Positions 1-8,786 of a DNA stretch of 64,000 bases are shown here, piece after piece. This DNA is from Coprenecus sp949297365 (GTDB lineage Bacteria; Bacteroidota; Bacteroidia; Bacteroidales; UBA932). The position numbers were made by a program, and so were the translations under genes. The stretch spans positions 1,302,001 to 1,366,000 of the forward strand of contig OZ006987.1 of assembly GCA_963931055.1 (NCBI GenBank). Direction: 5' to 3'. Numbering within the stretch: the stretch's first letter is position 1; the number at the start of each line of letters is the position of its first letter. The notes under the pieces are model-generated. The model was not told the DNA's origin and ran no database searches. It saw only the letters and a program-made list of their open reading frames with translations.

Positions 1-1062
1 CCAGATAGTTCCGATGAGGAAATAAGCCTTTCCGGCATATGCCTGGGAGAGAGAAGCGGCCTGCTTTGCGGCTGCAACCGCATCGGGTCTTCTGTCAAGT
101 TTGGAGAACAGATAAGTGGCCAGCTCATAGTAATACTGGGCATCGGTCTCGACATCCGACTCATCGGAGTCAATAGCCTGCTGCATATACATTATGGCCT
201 TGTCGGCTCCATCGGGATGAGATGAGAAAAGTCTGAAGAGCTGGTATGAGTAATCCACTGAAGGCTCCAGTCTGTTCAGGTCCTCAAGGGCATCGCTGAA
301 CATATCCAGGTCGGTACAGCCTGCCGAATGGAAGAGAGCCAGCATATTCTTCAGAAGCTCAGCGTTTGAAGCATCGTAACGGGGCTGGAATACTGCCACG
401 AGGTTATCGCAGCTTGCGACACCGCTCTGTGCGAAGATGCTCTCCACATCGCTGATGGCCTTGTCCACCATATTGGAGGGCTTGGCGGCCTTGACAGCCT
501 CAAGTGTAGAGATACTCTTGTCAAATGCTGCGAACACGTCCTGGTCAACGAGACGGCCGAGCTTGTAGAGCTGCACGGCATAGTTCATATATCTTACCGC
601 AATGGTAGTGGAAGTCTTCTCCTTGGCTACGTCCATAGCCTCTCCCAGAGCATCGAATACCACCTGCTCACTCCCTGCCTCCGCATAATTCATCATATCC
701 ACGGCCCTGTTGGTTATAGCTGTAACCGCATATTTGGGATAGTTGTCGATTCGCAGCTGATGCAGCATCATCAGTGTGTCCACCAGTTCCTGCTTGCGGA
801 TAGGGTTGTTGCGGTACTGATTTATCTCCTTTCTCATGATCTTCATACCGTCGAGAAGCATGTTCTGACTGGCTGTGGGAGGGCAGTATCTGAGAGCATT
901 ACGCCAGCTGGGAGCCGCACCCTCAAGGTCACCCTGCTTTACATACTGCTGATAGAATGAAAGATATTTGACACACTCGGCACTGTCCGCGCCGTATCTG
1001 CCCTGTCCGAACGCAAGGACAGACACCAATAATGCAAATGCTGTTAAGAGTATACGTTTCAT
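1..1062 (-). CDS. TPR-containing exported protein, 3' part cut off by window edge
   Basis: Reading leftward from the ATG at 1062, an uninterrupted frame of 354 codons runs off the window. The N-terminus (MKRILLTAFALLVSVLAFGQ) is a typical signal peptide ending in a Q, as is common for exported Bacteroidetes proteins. The rest is helical with repeated Y, A and L positions spaced as in tetratricopeptide repeats (for example stretches reading EAGSEQVVFDALGEAMD and DADAQYYYELATY-like segments), so a periplasmic or outer-membrane-associated scaffold is likely. It lies 31 bases downstream of the barrel protein gene and coaX on the same strand; a coaX - barrel protein - TPR order is familiar from other Bacteroidetes. 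Substrate or partner unknown. Confidence 0.75.
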   Translation of the reverse strand, partial: MKRILLTAFALLVSVLAFGQGRYGADSAECVKYLSFYQQYVKQGDLEGAAPSWRNALRYCPPTASQNMLLDGMKIMRKEINQYRNNPIRKQELVDTLMMLHQLRIDNYPKYAVTAITNRAVDMMNYAEAGSEQVVFDALGEAMDVAKEKTSTTIAVRYMNYAVQLYKLGRLVDQDVFAAFDKSISTLEAVKAAKPSNMVDKAISDVESIFAQSGVASCDNLVAVFQPRYDASNAELLKNMLALFHSAGCTDLDMFSDALEDLNRLEPSVDYSYQLFRLFSSHPDGADKAIMYMQQAIDSDESDVETDAQYYYELATYLFSKLDRRPDAVAAAKQAASLSQAYAGKAYFLIGTIW

Positions 1063-1093
1063 GTGTTTAGAATTAATAATTTATTGCCGTATT

Positions 1094-2392
1094 TTAATCA
1101 TATCTGTATTTGACAAACCAAAGGTCGTGAAGGTTTATATTGACTATGAAATTTATATATCTTTCCCTCACCATATTGTGCCGGAGCGTCCCGCGCTGTC
1201 CCATATCAACGGCCACACTTACTGCATTGTGCCATCTGTATATAGGGAATGAGGCTCCGAAAGTAATACCGAATGAGTTGACCTGGTGTCCGTTTACCTT
1301 GACATACGATTCCTCAAAATATGCTCCCACACGGTAGGTCACTCTCTTCATGTAATACCTTATATCGTACATATTGGGCGTTATCTCAAAACCGGCCCTG
1401 TAGCATCTGGCGTTCTCAGCGGAGAAGTTGCTCCACATACTGTTGTCGGGGAATGAGCTCCCGCGCCAGTTCTGCTGAATGAAATCCGCACCGACAGCCC
1501 ACTTGTCGTTGACCCGGTACGACACTCCTACTCCGAACTCATCGGCTATGTCCATGGACGTATGTCCGCCGCTGCTGTAGAGAACCGTATCCGCCGCTGA
1601 AAAGGCATACTTGGCCACATCGCCCTTAAGGCTGTTGCCTATACGGTATGTTCCGCCTATCACTATCTGGGAATTGTTCCTGGCTATGGGCTGTATATAC
1701 TGAAGTCCGAACTTTCCGGAAAAACAGTGAACCTTGTAATCCCACCCGGTGGATATCGTATTGTAAAGGGATGAGGAGTTGAACAGTATGTCGTTGTGCT
1801 TGTTGATATAACCGAAATAATATATGGCTTCGGCTCCTATGGATACACGGTCAAACAGCATCACCGCTCCGCCGAAAAACAACTGGTATATACTGCCCGT
1901 TCCGAATTTCTGATACTTTACGTCCCCGATCTGAGAAACTATGTCCGGGTCCGTCTCGGTGGACAGGAACTTGTATCCCACATTGCTGAACGGAGCAATG
2001 CCTACTATGAACGCGGACTTCTTGTATATGGGAAAAGTCAAAGCCACGTTCTGCATATTGAATACATTGTACGCGGCTTTGGTCACATTGTCGTTGGTAT
2101 ACAGATTCTGCTGATTGAGACCGAAATCCAGCATAAATGCGAGTGTATCCCTGGCTGTTATGGCAGCGGGATTGGTATAGTTGATGTAACCGTTGTCCCT
2201 CATGCCTATGCCTATGCCGCCCATGGCCTGGTTGTAGGCCGTGCCGTCGTAAGCCATACGGCCTATACCGAACACTGAATAAGGAGAATAGGAACCGAGC
2301 GCGTCGATATTCTGTCCTACGGCCTGAAAGCCACTGAGACCTAGAATCAACGCACTTAACGTGACGATCAGGATCTTATTTCCTTTAAACAT
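1094..2392 (-). CDS. Outer-membrane beta-barrel protein of unknown function
   Basis: 432 residues with a signal peptide (about residues 1-26, ending AVGQ) followed by a conserved-looking segment YSPYSVFGIGRMAYDG and a long run of alternating hydrophobic and polar strands rich in G, Y, F and N, ending in an aromatic-rich strand (WFVKYRYD). This is the pattern of an outer-membrane barrel; the NYTNPAAI segment recalls the FadL/OmpP1-like superfamily, but I cannot name a substrate. The start overlaps the end of coaX by 8 bases, so the two are probably co-transcribed and translationally coupled. Confidence 0.75.
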   Translation of the reverse strand: MFKGNKILIVTLSALILGLSGFQAVGQNIDALGSYSPYSVFGIGRMAYDGTAYNQAMGGIGIGMRDNGYINYTNPAAITARDTLAFMLDFGLNQQNLYTNDNVTKAAYNVFNMQNVALTFPIYKKSAFIVGIAPFSNVGYKFLSTETDPDIVSQIGDVKYQKFGTGSIYQLFFGGAVMLFDRVSIGAEAIYYFGYINKHNDILFNSSSLYNTISTGWDYKVHCFSGKFGLQYIQPIARNNSQIVIGGTYRIGNSLKGDVAKYAFSAADTVLYSSGGHTSMDIADEFGVGVSYRVNDKWAVGADFIQQNWRGSSFPDNSMWSNFSAENARCYRAGFEITPNMYDIRYYMKRVTYRVGAYFEESYVKVNGHQVNSFGITFGASFPIYRWHNAVSVAVDMGQRGTLRHNMVRERYINFIVNINLHDLWFVKYRYD

Positions 2393-3107
2393 TATTTAAC
2401 TGCGCAATTTTAAACAATCCTTTCAAAACAAGATTGAAAGTTACAAATATCGGGGATTTTAACTTCTTTGCAAAAAAAAGTGAGTCCCCTCCGGTAAAAA
2501 TAACCCTGCACTGCGGATTGTTCTCAAGGTACTTTTCCACTTCAAACATTATGCCTAACACGACACCGTTATTGATTGCTTCCGCAGTATTTCCGCCGTA
2601 TGTCCTTACAGGAGCTGCAGGAGACACAAGCGGAAGCCGTCCGGTATGCTCGTGCAGAGCCTTCAGCCTGAGACTGAGTCCGGGAGAGATATTGCCCCCC
2701 ATGAATCTTCTGTCCGATGTCACCAGATCCACTGTTATAGCCGTTCCGAAATCAAAGATCAGACAGTTCTCGTCCGGAAAAAGCTCAGCAGCACCCAGGG
2801 CGGCCGCGATCCTGTCCGCACCAAGAGTACCCGGAGTTTCATAATCCACTTTCAACGGCATCGGAGTGAAAGCACTGACCATTACGAGTTTTCCGCACAC
2901 CGTTCTCAGTCCGGCCTCCAGAGCCGGGTCGTCCTGAGCCACGGAAGAGACACATACCACATCTATCTCCCCGCCGGTATGCTCTTTCTCTACGGCAGAC
3001 AGCAGCTCCGCCTTTTCCAACCTGCGCACACTCAGAATCGAACTGCCGTCCGAGACCGCCAGCTTGCAGTGGGAAGAGTTCCCTATGTCTATCAGCAGAT
3101 TCTTCAC
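2385..3107 (-). CDS. coaX: Type III pantothenate kinase
   Basis: Phosphorylates pantothenate in the first step of coenzyme A synthesis, in the cytoplasm. The N-terminal LLIDIGNSS is the phosphate-binding DxGN motif of the ASKHA fold; PGTLGADRIAA and LIFDFGTAITVD are the other type III hallmarks, and GGNISPG follows. I place the start at the GTG at 3107 (240 residues): the upstream TTG at 3131 lies inside a perfect -7 box (3129-3136), so a transcript from that promoter would begin after it, and family members start right before the DIGN motif. It sits 30 bases after mfd on the same strand. Confidence 0.88.
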   Translation of the reverse strand: MKNLLIDIGNSSHCKLAVSDGSSILSVRRLEKAELLSAVEKEHTGGEIDVVCVSSVAQDDPALEAGLRTVCGKLVMVSAFTPMPLKVDYETPGTLGADRIAAALGAAELFPDENCLIFDFGTAITVDLVTSDRRFMGGNISPGLSLRLKALHEHTGRLPLVSPAAPVRTYGGNTAEAINNGVVLGIMFEVEKYLENNPQCRVIFTGGDSLFFAKKLKSPIFVTFNLVLKGLFKIAQLNNV

Positions 3108-3128
3108 AGACAATGACTTTAAGGCCGG

Positions 3129-3136
3129 CAAAGATA
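3129..3136 (-). promoter_or_regulatory. -7 promoter box for coaX
   Basis: On the minus strand this reads TATCTTTG, an exact match to the Bacteroidetes TAnnTTTG box. It lies at the very end of mfd and about 22 bases before the chosen coaX GTG. No good TTTG box is visible about 20 bases upstream, so strength is uncertain. Confidence 0.45.
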
Positions 3137-3137
3137 G

Positions 3138-6100
3138 TTACAATTTCTGTATGAGGTTATAGGCACCTTCGATAGTTTTCACATTTTTCACCGTTATGTA
3201 CAGCTTGTCATTATTCTCCTTGAGCATGTACCTGGACGGATCCCGGTGCTGGATATTCTTGATGATATCCGAGAATCTGCTGCTGCGGTAGAACGGAGAC
3301 ATGGAGTTGGAGATAAAATACATCACCATCGCACCGTTCCTGAGCACTATCTTCTCGAATCCCCTCTCGCGGGCGGCCATCCTGAGCCGAACCACGAATA
3401 TGAGCTGCTTGAACTCCTCCGGTATGGGACCGAAACGGTCCTCGATATCGGCGATGAAACGCTGCAGCGAGGCCTCGTCCGATATCGAGTCCAGTTCCTT
3501 GTAGAGCCTGATCTTCTCAGCCGTAATATTAATATAGGTATCGGGTATCAGTATCTCCAGGTCTGTATCCACAACACAGTCTGTCACATAGGCCCGGTCT
3601 TCCTCCTTCATGCCAGGCAGATCCGGTACTGTGCCCTTGATCTCCTCAAAGGCCTCGGCCAGGATACGCTGGTAGGTCTCGAAGCCCATCTCGGCGATAT
3701 ATCCGCTCTGCTCGGCACCCAGCATATTGCCCATACCGCGGATATCCAGGTCACGCATCGCTATGTTGAATCCGCTGCCCAGGTCAGAGAAAGCCTCTAT
3801 GGCATCCAGCCTGCGTTTCGCGTCATCCGAAAGGCTGGTCATCGGAGGCACTATCAGATAGCAGTAGGCCTTGCGGCTGGACCGCCCTACCCTGCCACGC
3901 AGCTGATGCAGGTCGCTCAGACCGTAGTTCTGAGCCTGGTTGATGATTATCGTATTGGTATTAGGAATATCTATTCCGTTCTCTATGATAGTGGTGGCTA
4001 TCAGCACGTCATAGTCTCCGGACATATATTCGATAATCTTGTTCTCCAGCTCCTTCGGCTCCATCTGACCATGAGCCACGCAGGTCTTGATGCCGGGCAC
4101 TATCCTGCGGATGATATCCTCCACCTCGTAGATGTCCTGTACCCGGTTGTGCACGAAGAATACCTGACCTCCCCTCCCGGTCTCCTCGTTGATGATATCC
4201 CGGATAGTGTCCTCGTTGAAGTCTATGATCTCCGTCTGTATCGGAAGCCGGTTGGGCGGAGGAGTGTTGATGATCGAAAGATCCCTGGCACCGAGCAGGG
4301 AGAACTGAAGTGTCCTGGGTATAGGAGTAGCCGTCAGTGTCAGAGTATCCACAGACAGTTTCAGACGCCGCAGGGCTTCCTTGGCCGCCACTCCGAACTT
4401 CTGCTCCTCGTCGATAATCAGCAGACCCAAATCCTTGAAGGCAATGCTCTTGCCCAAAAGCCTGTGAGTACCTATTATGATATCTATCTTGCCGTTTTTA
4501 AGCCTCTCCGTTATGTCCGCCACTTCCTTGGCAGTCCTCAGACGGCTCAGATAGTCGATCGTACACGGGAAATTACGCAGCCGGTCCCGGAAAGTATTGT
4601 AGTGCTGCAGGGCCAGAATGGTGGTCGGCACCAGTACGGCGACCTGCTTGTTGTCTGCCACGGCCTTGAAAGCCGCCCTCATGGCCACCTCGGTCTTACC
4701 GAATCCCACGTCACCGCATACCAGACGGTCCATCGGGCAGTCGCTCTCCATGTCCTTCTTAACGGCCTCTACAGCCTTTATCTGGTCCGGGGTCTCCTCG
4801 TACTGGAACGAGGACTCGAACTCCTGCTGCAGGAATGAGTCCGGACTGAATGCGAATCCCTTGGCCACCCTGCGCTGAGAGTAAAGCCGTATCAGATCTT
4901 CGGCTATGTCCTTGACCTTGGACTTCGCGCTGCTCTTGAGCTTCTCCCAGTTGCCCGTACCGAGCTTGTTGATCTTGGGAGGCTTGGTCGAGTCTCCGGA
5001 ACGGTACTTGGATATGCGGTGCAGCCCGTGTACCGACACGAACAGTACATCATTGTCCCTGTAGATAAGTTTTATGGCCTCCTGCACCTTACCGTTGATA
5101 CGGTTCTTGACCAGACCGCCGAAACGTCCTATACCGTGATCGATATGGACGATATAGTCTCCCTCCTTGAACGAGTTGATATCGTTCATAGTCAGTCTCT
5201 CGCTTCTCTCGACTGTCCTCTTGAGCCTTATACGGCGGTAGCGGTCGAATATCTGATGGTCGGTATATAGGCATATCTTAGAGTCATGGTCTATGAAGCC
5301 TTCCTGTATGGTATACTCCATATACTTGAGACTCAGGTCAAAAGACGAGAAAATATTGCGCAGACGTTCTATCTGACTGCGGTTCTCGCTCATGATGTAC
5401 ACTTCATAGCCGTCACTTCTGCGGGACTTTATATCGGAAGCCAGAAGCTCGAAATTCTTGTTGAAAGCCGGTTGGGGAGATGTATTGAACTCTATCTCCA
5501 CATCCGCTTCAGGCTTGTGCAGCGGAGAAAGGTACACCCTCTTATGCCTCGAATCCCCGTCCTCGGTAAAGTTCTCCACACCCGAAATCCATATAACTGA
5601 GTCATCGGGAAGAACACTGTATATGGAGCAGAAATCATCGTTTCCGTCAGCCTTGGTTGAAGTAATATTGGGATAGACATTCAGCACCTCCAGCTCGTCT
5701 CCCGCAGTATGCTGGGTGTTGACATCGAACATACGGATCGAATCCACCTCGTCTCCGAAGAAATCCAGACGGTACGGCTTGTCATTGTTGTAAGAGAAAA
5801 GATCTATGATACCTCCTCTGACAGCATACTCACCCGGTCTGGATACAAAATCCACTCTGGTAAAACCGAGGCCGTACAGATCATCCTGCAGTTTCTCAAA
5901 CGAAACTGTAGTTCCTTTTACTATCCTAAGCACTGCCGTAGACAGCTCTTTCTGACTGGGAACGTACTCGTCAAACGCATCCTTATAGCCGGCTATTATC
6001 AGAAAGTCACCATTGTACGTTCCTTCCCTGTAATCGGCGAGGGCACTTATTGCAGCAGTACGCTGTACCTTGGCCGACATATCCTTCATCGTCCCCTTGA

Positions 6101-6365
6101 CGGTCCTGACATCGGAAGTCGGGAAAAAATAAACATTGCCGTCACCTATTATATTATACAGGTCATTGACACAGGCAGCGGCCTCGTCCTTTCCCTGAAG
6201 CACTACCAGATGGACTCCGCTCTCTACAGTATCAGATATCGCAAAAGCCTTGGCCGACGAATACAACCCATTGACATTAACCGACTTAATACTCTTATTC
6301 TGTAAAGATTTACGGAGCAGTCCGACACTCTCGCTTTTCAACAATCCTTCTATTTTACGGTTCAT
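3138..6365 (-). CDS. mfd: Transcription-repair coupling factor
   Basis: A DNA translocase that removes RNA polymerase stalled at lesions and recruits UvrA. 1075 residues, slightly short of the usual 1100-1150. The UvrB-like N-terminal region is followed by the RNA polymerase interaction (CarD-like) domain near residue 400 (GDYIVHIDHGIGRF), a helicase core with Walker A GDVGFGKTEVA near 551 and a DEEQ box near 648, motif TATPIPRTLQ, and ENGIDIPNTNT plus QLRGRVGRS in the second helicase lobe, then the C-terminal TRCF domain. It heads the mfd-coaX-barrel protein run; the AT-rich divergent region to ruvB lies upstream. Confidence 0.97.
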   Translation of the reverse strand: MNRKIEGLLKSESVGLLRKSLQNKSIKSVNVNGLYSSAKAFAISDTVESGVHLVVLQGKDEAAACVNDLYNIIGDGNVYFFPTSDVRTVKGTMKDMSAKVQRTAAISALADYREGTYNGDFLIIAGYKDAFDEYVPSQKELSTAVLRIVKGTTVSFEKLQDDLYGLGFTRVDFVSRPGEYAVRGGIIDLFSYNNDKPYRLDFFGDEVDSIRMFDVNTQHTAGDELEVLNVYPNITSTKADGNDDFCSIYSVLPDDSVIWISGVENFTEDGDSRHKRVYLSPLHKPEADVEIEFNTSPQPAFNKNFELLASDIKSRRSDGYEVYIMSENRSQIERLRNIFSSFDLSLKYMEYTIQEGFIDHDSKICLYTDHQIFDRYRRIRLKRTVERSERLTMNDINSFKEGDYIVHIDHGIGRFGGLVKNRINGKVQEAIKLIYRDNDVLFVSVHGLHRISKYRSGDSTKPPKINKLGTGNWEKLKSSAKSKVKDIAEDLIRLYSQRRVAKGFAFSPDSFLQQEFESSFQYEETPDQIKAVEAVKKDMESDCPMDRLVCGDVGFGKTEVAMRAAFKAVADNKQVAVLVPTTILALQHYNTFRDRLRNFPCTIDYLSRLRTAKEVADITERLKNGKIDIIIGTHRLLGKSIAFKDLGLLIIDEEQKFGVAAKEALRRLKLSVDTLTLTATPIPRTLQFSLLGARDLSIINTPPPNRLPIQTEIIDFNEDTIRDIINEETGRGGQVFFVHNRVQDIYEVEDIIRRIVPGIKTCVAHGQMEPKELENKIIEYMSGDYDVLIATTIIENGIDIPNTNTIIINQAQNYGLSDLHQLRGRVGRSSRKAYCYLIVPPMTSLSDDAKRRLDAIEAFSDLGSGFNIAMRDLDIRGMGNMLGAEQSGYIAEMGFETYQRILAEAFEEIKGTVPDLPGMKEEDRAYVTDCVVDTDLEILIPDTYINITAEKIRLYKELDSISDEASLQRFIADIEDRFGPIPEEFKQLIFVVRLRMAARERGFEKIVLRNGAMVMYFISNSMSPFYRSSRFSDIIKNIQHRDPSRYMLKENNDKLYITVKNVKTIEGAYNLIQKL

Positions 6366-6572
6366 TTCCTATTGATAACCCTGTTAATATCTTATGACAA
6401 ATTTTTTTCTGTTTTTGAAAACATTGTATAATGAACAATTTTTATCAAAATGCTAAAATTTTTTATCAACAACTTTTCATCACAGCTTTTTCACATAACA
6501 AAAATACCAAGTTTTATTAAAATTACTGATTTTATGAGCGGTTTTTCAAAACTTCGAACATCATTACAGATT

Positions 6573-6590
6573 TTGTCAACATATTGACAA
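6573..6590. promoter_or_regulatory. Perfect palindrome upstream of ruvB, possible operator
   Basis: TTGTCAA-CATA-TTGACAA: two 7-base arms with a 4-base centre, about 40 bases before the ruvB -7 box. Size and placement suit binding of a dimeric regulator. The regulator is unknown; ruvB is DNA-damage regulated in many bacteria, which makes an SOS-type operator one possibility, but I know of no matching consensus. Confidence 0.4.
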
Positions 6591-6629
6591 GCATAAAACA
6601 TAATCAAGAAATTTTTAAAAAACTATATC

Positions 6630-6637
6630 TATATTTG
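6630..6637 (+). promoter_or_regulatory. -7 promoter box for ruvB
   Basis: TATATTTG, an exact TAnnTTTG match. Transcription would begin at about 6642-6645, making the ATG at 6643 essentially leaderless and favouring the ATG at 6658. Confidence 0.55.
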
Positions 6638-6657
6638 TATTTATGTTTACGAGCGGT

Positions 6658-7686
6658 ATGAATAACGGTGATTTTGATGCCAGGACGCAAAGTGCCGTCA
6701 AAGATAGCGATTTTGAAGGAAAGATCAGGCCACAGGACTTCGGAGAGTTTTCCGGCCAGGACAAGATCATCGAGAATCTGAAGATTTTCGTGAAGGCCGC
6801 CCTGCTCAGGGGAGAGGCCCTGGATCATATTCTTCTGCACGGGCCTCCGGGACTGGGAAAGACTACTCTTGCTCATATAGTAGCCAATGAGCTGGGAGTC
6901 AACATGAAGATAACCTCAGGCCCGATACTGGACAAGCCCGGGGACCTGGCCGGTCTGCTGACTGGACTGGAGACCGGGGACGTGCTGTTCATAGACGAGA
7001 TTCACCGTCTGTCGCATGTAGTGGAGGAATATCTGTATTCGGCCATGGAGGACTTCACTATCGACATCATGATAGACAAGGGGCCCGGTGCGCGTTCCGT
7101 GCAGATAGGTCTCAATCATTTTACCCTTATCGGAGCTACTACCCGCAGCGGCCTTATTACCTCTCCGCTCAGGGCCAGATTCGGCATCACCGCCCATCTG
7201 GAGTATTACGATGCTCCGGTATTGAAGAATATCATCAGGCGCAGTGCCTCCATCCTTAACATAGAGATAGAGGACAGGGCCGCTATGGAGATAGCGATGC
7301 GCAGCCGAGGTACACCCCGTATAGCTAATTCGCTTTTGCGCAGGGTCAGGGATTTCGCGCAGGTCAAGGGCTCCGGTTTCATCGATCTGGAGATAGCCTC
7401 CTATGCCCTCGACGCACTGAATATCGACAAGCGCGGACTGGACTCTATAGACAATAAGATACTCAATACCATTATCTACAAGTTCAAGGGCGGCCCTGTG
7501 GGACTGGGTACGATAGCTACCGCCATAGGTGAGGACCCCGGTACTGTGGAAGAGGTGTATGAGCCTTATCTGATAAAAGAAGGTTTTATTCACCGTACTC
7601 CCCGAGGACGCGAGGCCACTGACCTGGCCTATCAGCATCTCGGGGTGGATAAATATGCTCCTGACAGTTTATTCAATACGTTATGA
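6658..7686 (+). CDS. ruvB: Holliday junction branch migration helicase RuvB
   Basis: Hexameric ATP-driven motor that, with RuvA (encoded here at 25.9 kb), moves Holliday junctions during recombination. 342 residues from the chosen ATG. Walker A GPPGLGKTT near residue 62, Walker B LFIDEIHR near 112, sensor segment IGATTRSG and the LRARFG arginine-finger region are intact, followed by the winged-helix C-terminus (TPRGREAT). The start was moved from 6643 to 6658 because of the -7 box just upstream and because MNNGDFD aligns with the usual RuvB N-terminus. Its stop overlaps the next start by four bases (ATGA). Confidence 0.96.
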   Translation: MNNGDFDARTQSAVKDSDFEGKIRPQDFGEFSGQDKIIENLKIFVKAALLRGEALDHILLHGPPGLGKTTLAHIVANELGVNMKITSGPILDKPGDLAGLLTGLETGDVLFIDEIHRLSHVVEEYLYSAMEDFTIDIMIDKGPGARSVQIGLNHFTLIGATTRSGLITSPLRARFGITAHLEYYDAPVLKNIIRRSASILNIEIEDRAAMEIAMRSRGTPRIANSLLRRVRDFAQVKGSGFIDLEIASYALDALNIDKRGLDSIDNKILNTIIYKFKGGPVGLGTIATAIGEDPGTVEEVYEPYLIKEGFIHRTPRGREATDLAYQHLGVDKYAPDSLFNTL

Positions 7687-8786
7687 AAGTATTGATGACA
7701 GCAGATGCACGCAGTGTCCACACCCGTAGGTGGGCAGTCTCGCTTAAGGCTGAGGGAGTGGATATTGTGCTGTATTCAATATTTCCGTCTCCTGATGCTT
7801 TTTTCGAAGAGCACGGCATAAGGCTTTATGTGTTCGATCTGTTTACGTATAAGCAATTGAAAGGCATAAGGTCTGTTATCTCAATGATAAGCAGACACAG
7901 GGAGGCAGTCCGTTATCTGAGATCTGTCATAGATTCGGAATCGCCTGATATTCTTCATGCCCATTACGCGACGAGTTTCGGTCTCATAGCTGCTCTGAGC
8001 GGCTTTCATCCTTTTATTATATCCGTGTGGGGCAGTGATGTCTATGAATTTCCCGAAAAATCTTTTTTGAACCGTGAGTCTGTAAAGTTCATCATGCGCC
8101 GTGCTGACAGGATACTTTCTACGAGTCATGTCATGGCCCGCAGGACGGCGTTGTATACGTCCAAGCCGGTTTCGGTTACTCCTTTTGGAGTAGATACCTC
8201 TTTATTCAGGAAGCTTTCCGTAAATCATGCCGGCGATTTTGTCGTAGGAAATGTCAAGACACTTTCTCCCAAGTACGGTATAGACGTTCTGATACGGGCT
8301 TTCAAGATAGTCATGGAGCGCAATCCACGGCTCCGTATGTCTCTTGTCATAGTAGGTGACGGACCGTGTCGTAAAGAGTATGAGGATCTTGCGGCCGGAC
8401 TTGGCATAAGCGGGGATGTCAAGTTCATCGGAAAAGTCCGCAATGATCTTCTGTCTGAATATTACAATTCTTTCTCAGTGGCTGTGTCTTTGTCTGACAG
8501 CGAGAGTTTCGGAGTAGTTGCGGTGGAGGCCATGGCCTGTGAATGTCCTGTAGTAGTGTCGGATGCGGATGGTTTTACCGAGGTGGTGGAAGACGGCGTT
8601 ACCGGATTTATAGTTCCAAGGCGCAATCCGGAAGCAGCGGCCGCTGCTATTCAGAAATTTATCGACAATCCTCGGTTGAGGGAAAAAATGGGAGCAGCCG
8701 GACGCGCCAGGGTTTCCGGACTCTATGACTGGAAAGACAATGTGGCTTTAATGATCGATATATATTCGGAGGTGAGCAATGGCTGA
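7683..8786 (+). CDS. GT4-family glycosyltransferase
   Basis: 367 residues with the two-lobe GT-B fold. The N-terminal lobe has ILHAHYATSFGLIA and SVWGSDVYEFP; the C-terminal lobe has the nucleotide-sugar region GDGPCRKEYEDLA and the retaining-transferase signature SDSESFGVVAVEAMACECPVV with the paired glutamates. It transfers a sugar from a nucleotide donor to a cell-surface glycan acceptor that cannot be named. Overlaps ruvB by 4 bases and the flippase gene by 8, so it is probably translated from the same message. Confidence 0.88.
   Translation: MKVLMTADARSVHTRRWAVSLKAEGVDIVLYSIFPSPDAFFEEHGIRLYVFDLFTYKQLKGIRSVISMISRHREAVRYLRSVIDSESPDILHAHYATSFGLIAALSGFHPFIISVWGSDVYEFPEKSFLNRESVKFIMRRADRILSTSHVMARRTALYTSKPVSVTPFGVDTSLFRKLSVNHAGDFVVGNVKTLSPKYGIDVLIRAFKIVMERNPRLRMSLVIVGDGPCRKEYEDLAAGLGISGDVKFIGKVRNDLLSEYYNSFSVAVSLSDSESFGVVAVEAMACECPVVVSDADGFTEVVEDGVTGFIVPRRNPEAAAAAIQKFIDNPRLREKMGAAGRARVSGLYDWKDNVALMIDIYSEVSNG

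Larger units (their letters stand above)
6366..6657. other. AT-rich divergent intergenic region between mfd and ruvB
   Basis: About 290 bases without a gene, strongly AT-rich. It holds a perfect 18-base palindrome (6573-6590) and the ruvB -7 box (6630-6637). TTATCAACA near 6464 resembles a DnaA box with one mismatch, but it stands alone, so I do not call an origin. Confidence 0.6.

Noticed and set aside
3246..4838. 530-codon plus-strand frame opposite mfd
   Set aside because: Antisense to conserved helicase motifs of mfd, no recognisable domain, no start context.
6366..6657. Possible replication origin in the AT-rich gap
   Set aside because: Only one imperfect DnaA-box-like sequence, and no dnaA or dnaN nearby.
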